Below, piece after piece: positions 59,784 to 64,000 of a stretch of 64,000 bases of DNA; position 1 is the stretch's first letter, and the number at the start of each line of letters is the position of its first letter. Source of the DNA: Herbaspirillum seropedicae (GTDB lineage: Bacteria > Pseudomonadota > Gammaproteobacteria > Burkholderiales > Burkholderiaceae_D). The notes under the pieces are model-generated. The model was not told where the DNA came from. It saw only the letters and a list, made by a program, of their open reading frames with translations, and ran no database searches. A program made the position numbers and the translations under genes. The DNA lies in NCBI RefSeq assembly GCF_001040945.1, contig NZ_CP011930.1, positions 3,031,019 through 3,095,018 of the forward strand, read 5' to 3'.

Positions 59784-60400
59784 AGGGATGGGTCCTTTGC
59801 TAGGTAATGAGGGGGGTACGCACCCTGCCCGGGTCCGGTTGGACCGGGACAGGCGTGATGAGCTCTGTCACGAAGGCGTTATTATCGCATTGCAAATGAA
59901 ACTGCATGAGTGCAGCTATCGGGAGGCAGCGTGACAGCATCGATTCCCGAAGCGTCGAAAATGTCTTGCCGACATGAAATTCTGGCTGTCCATACAACGG
60001 CAAGATGTGGCTTAATGACAAAGATCGCCGCTTGCGGTAAGGTTGCTACAGAAGAAACGGTACGGGGCCAGGATGGATCTGGCCGGATCAGATGACCAAG
60101 AGCAAACAATAACGGTCTGGTTCAACCAGCGGCAAGGGGTATCACGAGGCAAGATGGACGGCGGCGGCATGCTGCGGTCTCGCGTATCATCGCGTATCAA
60201 ATAGTGGGGGCATCCACGTAACTCTGGTGTAAGCAAGACTCAACTGCTAGGATCGCGCTGCATTGCAGCGGTCATCGGCGGATGCGTCCTGCCCGGGCCA
60301 GCGGCGTGAGAGAGCTGTCGAAAGGGTCATTCCGCTGCGGCGGGACGAGAAAACGCGCAGCCGCAGGCTGCCTAACGACAGGTGTGGTGATATCGGTTAC
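59784..60400. other. Long divergent intergenic region
   Basis: No credible gene was found. It contains the frmA promoter and, in its leader, an inverted repeat CCCGGGTCC/GGACCGGG at 59828-59848 about 45 bases before the frmA start. A dyad ATGTC-TTGCC-GACAT lies at 59961-59975. The right part should hold the promoter of the large GGDEF-EAL gene. No RNA gene was recognised. Confidence 0.4.
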
Positions 60401-63400
60401 ATGGGAAAAGAGAACAAATCGCCGGGACGCACGGGCTATACCCTCAAGACCTTGCTGCTGTTCGTCGCCTTCGTCGGTTCCTTCATCGTGGTGCAGACCT
60501 GGTGGGAAATCCGCCAGGACCGCCAGTTGACCATCGACGCCGAACGCGCCAGTTCGCTGACCGCTGCGCGCAGCATCCAGGAACATGCGACGCGGGTATT
60601 CAACGACCTCGAGCAGACCATGTGGAGCACGGCCGTGCAACTGCACGCGGGCGGCCCCGAGCTGCTGGAAAACGACCAGGGCCTCTACAACGTGCTGGCC
60701 AGCATGCAACAGCGCCTGCCCACGGTGATGGTGCTGCGCTACGTGGACCGCAACGGCAACACCCGCGCCACCTCCCTGCGCAGCCTCGACACCAGCAGCA
60801 TTCCCGAAGACCGCAAGCTGACCTATGTGGATGGCAATCCCGCGCGTCCCAACCTGTTCGTGGGCCAGCTCATGCGCAGCCGCTACAACCGCGAGCTGGT
60901 GCTGCCGGTGGCCATGAACCTGTATGACCGCAGCGCCCGCCCCATCGGCCTGTTGGTGGCCGAGCTGCGCGCGGCGACCTTCTTCGACTTCTACAAGCGC
61001 ATCACCAATTTCGAGGCCATCGTCTCGCTGCGCACCGAAAGCGGTTCGATGATGCTGCGCTCGCCCTTCGAGGAACGCTGGCTCGACGTCAACCTGGCCG
61101 ATGCCAAGAGCATGACCTACATCCGCGCCGGCGGCGATGAAGGCAGTTTCGAAGAGAATTCCTACCTGACCGGCGAGCCGCTGCTGTTTGCCTACCGGCG
61201 GCTGGAGAAATGGTCGCTGGTGGCGGTCTATGCCCGGCGCATGAACGATGTGCTGGCGCCCTGGCGCAGCCGTACCGAGAACCGCATCCTGCTGACCACC
61301 GGCATCCTCGGCTTCATCCTCATTGCGCTCATTTCCTTCCTGGTCTATTACCGCTACCAGCGCCGCCTCGACCATGCGCTCTCGGCCAGCGAATATCGCT
61401 ATCGCAAGCTCTACGAGGAAGGCAATGACCCCATCGTGCTGATCTCGGCCGAACTGCGCTACCTGGACTGCAATGCCGCCGCGCTGCGCTTTTTCGGCGT
61501 GCCGGACAAAGAACGCATCATCGGCCGCAAGGTCGGCCTGTTCTCGCGCCAGAAGTCGCGCCACATGGAGCAGCCCGACATCGACGAACTGGTCGCGCGC
61601 GTGCTGTCCGGCCAGCCGCAGCAATTCGAATGGGTGACGGTGCGGCGTAACAAGATCATCCACACCGATGTCACGCTCAACCGCGCCGAGTTCGAACGCG
61701 GCTACGCCATCTTTGCCATCCTGCGCGACATCAGCGCCCGCAAGCGCGCCGAGCTGCTGCAGAGCGAACAGAACCGGGTGCTGCACATGGTGATGGCCGA
61801 CGATGAGCTCGACGGCGTCCTCTACGAGATCGTCAACTTTGCCGATGCGCAGATCCCCTATGGGGCGTGCAGCGTGATGCTGGTCAACGAACAGGCCTCG
61901 CACTTCACCTCGGTGTTGAGCCATCGTTATCCGCCACGCCTCATCCGTGCGCTGCAAGGCATGCCGATCCGCCATGGCTGCGGCGTCGGCGCAGAGGCGG
62001 CGCTGCGGCGCGGCCCCTGCATCGTCGCCAACATCGCCCAGGACCCGATCACCGAGCACCTGCGCCCGCTGATCGACACGGAGATCTACCCGTCCTGCGG
62101 CGCCTGGCCCATCATCGGCAAGGAGGGGCAACTGCTGGGCGTGTTCGCCGCGCTGCTCAAGGAAAACCAGGCCCCCAGCAATGAATACCTGCAACTGGCC
62201 AATATCGCCGCCGACCTGGCCAGCGTGGCCATCGAGAGCCGCCGCGCCGATGAACGCATCCGCCACCTGGCGCACTATGACGAGCTGACCGGCCTGCCCA
62301 ACCGTTTCCTGTGCACCCAGCACGTCTCCAATGCCATCACCCATGCAGAGCACCGCAATGGCATGGTGGCGGTGATCCTGATGGACCTGGACCGCTTCAA
62401 GAACATCAACGATACCTTCGGCCATGAGACCGGCGAAGCCGTGCTGCAGGAAATCGCCCAGCGCTTCCGCAACAGCCTGCGCGAACTGGACATCCTGGCG
62501 CGCGTGGGCGGAGATGAATTCATCGTGCTGGTGGATGACTTCGACGATCCGGTGCAACTGGGCGAGATCGCCCAGAAGCTGCTCACCGAGGCGCGCAAGC
62601 CCTTCATCATCGATGGCCAGGAAGCCATGCTGTCGGTGAGCATCGGCATCGCCACCTATCCCGGCGATGGCGACAATGCCCAGACCCTGATCAAGAACGC
62701 CGACATCGCCATGTACCGCGCCAAGCACCATGGCAAGGACGACTACCGCTTCTTCTCCGACGAGATCAACACCAACACGGTCGAACGCATTGCCCTGGAA
62801 GCCGAACTGCGGCGCGCCATCGAACGCGCCGAGTTCGTGGTGCACTACCAGCCCAAGATCGAGCTGGCCGAAGGCCGCATCGTCGGCGCCGAAGCGCTGG
62901 TGCGCTGGCAGCACCCGCTGCGCGGCCTGCTGCCGCCGGGCGAATTCATCACCCTGGCCGAAGAAACCCGGCTGATCGACCAGATCGGCCTGCTGGTGCT
63001 GGATGTGGCCTGCCGCGATATCGGCCTGATGCGCCAGCAGCAGATGACGTGCGGGCGCATCTCCATCAACCTGACCGGCAGCCAGTTCGGCGACGAACGC
63101 CTGCTGGACGACATCAAGGAAGTGGTGGATCGGCATGGCACCCCACCCTCCTGCCTGGAATTCGAGATCACCGAAAGCATGGTGATGCACAATCGCGAGC
63201 GCGCCATCGCCATCATGGATGGCATCCGCGCAGAGGGCTTCACCATTTCCATCGACGATTTCGGCACCGGCTATTCCTCGCTGGCCTACCTGAAGCGCTT
63301 CCCGGTCAATACGCTGAAGATCGACAAGTCCTTCATCAACGATATTCCCGACAATCCCAACAGCAGCGCCATCGTGCAGGCCATCATCGCCATGAGCCAT

Positions 63401-63583
63401 GCGCTGAATCTGAAGGTGGTCACCGAAGGAGTGGAGACGGAGAAGCAGTTGCAGGCCCTGCGCGAGTTCGGCTCGGATGAATACCAGGGCTATTACTTCA
63501 GCAAGCCGGTGCCCTATGCGCAGTTCGTGCAACTGCTGGCGGGCCAGCAGGACAGGCCGCAAGGGCTGGCCAGGCAAGGTTGA
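60401..63583 (+). CDS. PAS-GAF-GGDEF-EAL membrane protein
   Basis: A 1060-aa c-di-GMP enzyme. Two membrane helices (about 16-33 and 296-317) enclose a periplasmic Cache-type sensor. A PAS domain follows (about 326-448), then GAF (about 455-615), GGDEF with intact motif at 703-707 (RVGGDEFIVLV), and EAL with motif at 831-833 (GAEALVRWQHPL), including DFGTGYSSLAYLKRFPVNTL. Both catalytic motifs are intact. The ATG at 60401 (MGKENKSPG) opens just before TM1; 46 extra residues in frame upstream are Arg-rich and unlikely. Confidence 0.93.
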   Translation: MGKENKSPGRTGYTLKTLLLFVAFVGSFIVVQTWWEIRQDRQLTIDAERASSLTAARSIQEHATRVFNDLEQTMWSTAVQLHAGGPELLENDQGLYNVLASMQQRLPTVMVLRYVDRNGNTRATSLRSLDTSSIPEDRKLTYVDGNPARPNLFVGQLMRSRYNRELVLPVAMNLYDRSARPIGLLVAELRAATFFDFYKRITNFEAIVSLRTESGSMMLRSPFEERWLDVNLADAKSMTYIRAGGDEGSFEENSYLTGEPLLFAYRRLEKWSLVAVYARRMNDVLAPWRSRTENRILLTTGILGFILIALISFLVYYRYQRRLDHALSASEYRYRKLYEEGNDPIVLISAELRYLDCNAAALRFFGVPDKERIIGRKVGLFSRQKSRHMEQPDIDELVARVLSGQPQQFEWVTVRRNKIIHTDVTLNRAEFERGYAIFAILRDISARKRAELLQSEQNRVLHMVMADDELDGVLYEIVNFADAQIPYGACSVMLVNEQASHFTSVLSHRYPPRLIRALQGMPIRHGCGVGAEAALRRGPCIVANIAQDPITEHLRPLIDTEIYPSCGAWPIIGKEGQLLGVFAALLKENQAPSNEYLQLANIAADLASVAIESRRADERIRHLAHYDELTGLPNRFLCTQHVSNAITHAEHRNGMVAVILMDLDRFKNINDTFGHETGEAVLQEIAQRFRNSLRELDILARVGGDEFIVLVDDFDDPVQLGEIAQKLLTEARKPFIIDGQEAMLSVSIGIATYPGDGDNAQTLIKNADIAMYRAKHHGKDDYRFFSDEINTNTVERIALEAELRRAIERAEFVVHYQPKIELAEGRIVGAEALVRWQHPLRGLLPPGEFITLAEETRLIDQIGLLVLDVACRDIGLMRQQQMTCGRISINLTGSQFGDERLLDDIKEVVDRHGTPPSCLEFEITESMVMHNRERAIAIMDGIRAEGFTISIDDFGTGYSSLAYLKRFPVNTLKIDKSFINDIPDNPNSSAIVQAIIAMSHALNLKVVTEGVETEKQLQALREFGSDEYQGYYFSKPVPYAQFVQLLAGQQDRPQGLARQG

Positions 63584-63625
63584 GCGCACCACGCTGTGCT
63601 GCGCCCGCGTGCTGCAGCGCCCGGA

Positions 63626-64000
63626 CTAGCGTGAAGTCAGGCGATCCACGCGGTAGAGCGCCGGGAAGAGCCTCACCCACAGCAACACGATGAGCAAGGT
63701 GCCGACGCCGCCGATGAGCACCGCCGGCACCGCGCCGAACCAGGCTGCCGTGAGCCCGGACTCGAATTCACCGAGCTGGTTGGAAGTGCCGATGAAGACC
63801 GAATTGACCGCCGAGACGCGCCCGCGCATGGCGTCCGGCGTTTCCAGCTGCACGAAGGACGAGCGCACCACCACGCTGATCATGTCAGCCGCACCCAGCA
63901 CGGCCAGCGCCGCCAGCGACAGCGGGAAGGAGCGCGACAGGCCGAACACCATGGTCGCCAGTCCGAACACCCCGACCGCCACGAACATGGTGCGCCCCAC
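63626..64000 (-). CDS. MFS transporter, C-terminal part (N-terminus beyond window)
   Basis: The last 124 codons of a major-facilitator protein. Four helices are visible (GVFGLATMVFGLSRSFPLSL, LAALAVLGAADMISVVV, TAAWFGAVPAVLIGGVGTLL, IVLLWVRLFPALYR), with the MFS_3/EntS-like loop ETPDAMRGRVSAVNSVFIG between them. It reads off the right edge with no credible start. It is convergent with the GGDEF-EAL gene, 42 bases apart. Substrate unknown. Confidence 0.85.
   Translation of the reverse strand: MGRTMFVAVGVFGLATMVFGLSRSFPLSLAALAVLGAADMISVVVRSSFVQLETPDAMRGRVSAVNSVFIGTSNQLGEFESGLTAAWFGAVPAVLIGGVGTLLIVLLWVRLFPALYRVDRLTSR

Noticed and set aside
59882..60109. Short frames on both strands in the frmA upstream region
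   Set aside because: No ribosome sites, no recognised similarity, and they overlap each other.
60272..63592. A 1106-codon minus-strand open frame opposite the PAS-GAF-GGDEF-EAL gene
   Set aside because: Antisense shadow; the plus strand has intact GGDEF and EAL motifs and the minus frame has none.

Overview
The window is a GC-rich (about 60-65% by eye) chromosomal segment of a betaproteobacterium, most likely Herbaspirillum or a close relative in Oxalobacteraceae. The family mix supports this: CobN-type B12 cobalt chelatase with CbtAB, DUF3297, DUF3034 with truncated haemoglobin, a PEP-CTERM protein, a TRAP-coupled malonate decarboxylase cluster, many chemotaxis and c-di-GMP proteins. The genus is inferred from gene content, not from a search. 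No rRNA, tRNA, CRISPR array, insertion sequence or prophage was recognised.

Layout. 0-7.5 kb (minus strand): a cobalt/cobalamin operon led by a cobalamin riboswitch, cbtB-cbtA-ferredoxin-cobN-chelatase ATPase; the last gene runs off the left edge. CobN carries a large His/Asp-rich insert. 7.6-12.5 kb: a 40-codon gene with its own terminator, a haem-oxygenase-like diiron enzyme, DUF3297, a PEP-CTERM protein and a chemoreceptor. 12.8-17.8 kb: pgm, a GlsB-type membrane protein, galU and a lysine-rich histone-like protein. 17.8-26.3 kb: MOSC protein, CopD-like membrane protein, hydratase, second chemoreceptor, HD-GYP phosphodiesterase, thioesterase, 2-hydroxyacid dehydrogenase and small conserved proteins. 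26.4-36.5 kb: complete malonate utilisation locus, dctPQM-mdcACDEGBH on the minus strand and a divergent GntR regulator with a recognisable operator. 36.5-40.6 kb: a pseudouridine synthase coupled to hipBA, then a higBA-type module flanked by two 62-residue proteins. 40.7-47.3 kb: a co-oriented cluster of ECF sigma/anti-sigma, secreted-repeat protein, periplasmic truncated haemoglobin, DUF3034 protein, GGDEF-EAL protein and cupredoxin. 47.4-52.8 kb: TetR regulator and a divergent EmrAB-type efflux system with its outer-membrane factor. 52.8-55.9 kb: LysR, aldo/keto reductase and a sugar 1-dehydrogenase. 55.9-57.6 kb: an AT-richer, translationally coupled PAAR / small hydrolase / secreted-protein triad that looks like an orphan type VI secretion effector-immunity cassette. 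57.8-59.8 kb: frmA-frmB formaldehyde detoxification. 60.4-63.6 kb: a large PAS-GAF-GGDEF-EAL protein, then the end of an MFS transporter cut by the right edge.

How it works together. Three clear pathways are present: cobalt uptake and insertion into the corrin ring under B12 control; import of malonate and its decarboxylation by the biotin-independent enzyme; and glutathione-dependent formaldehyde oxidation. Signalling genes are dense: two chemoreceptors, one HD-GYP and two GGDEF-EAL proteins. The most novel-looking items are the PAAR triad, the His-rich CobN, the twin 62-aa proteins around higBA, the 40-aa gene and the cupredoxin/haemoglobin/DUF3034/ECF cluster. Several real genes are not the longest possible reading frame; starts were moved to codons with a Shine-Dalgarno sequence or a stop/start overlap.
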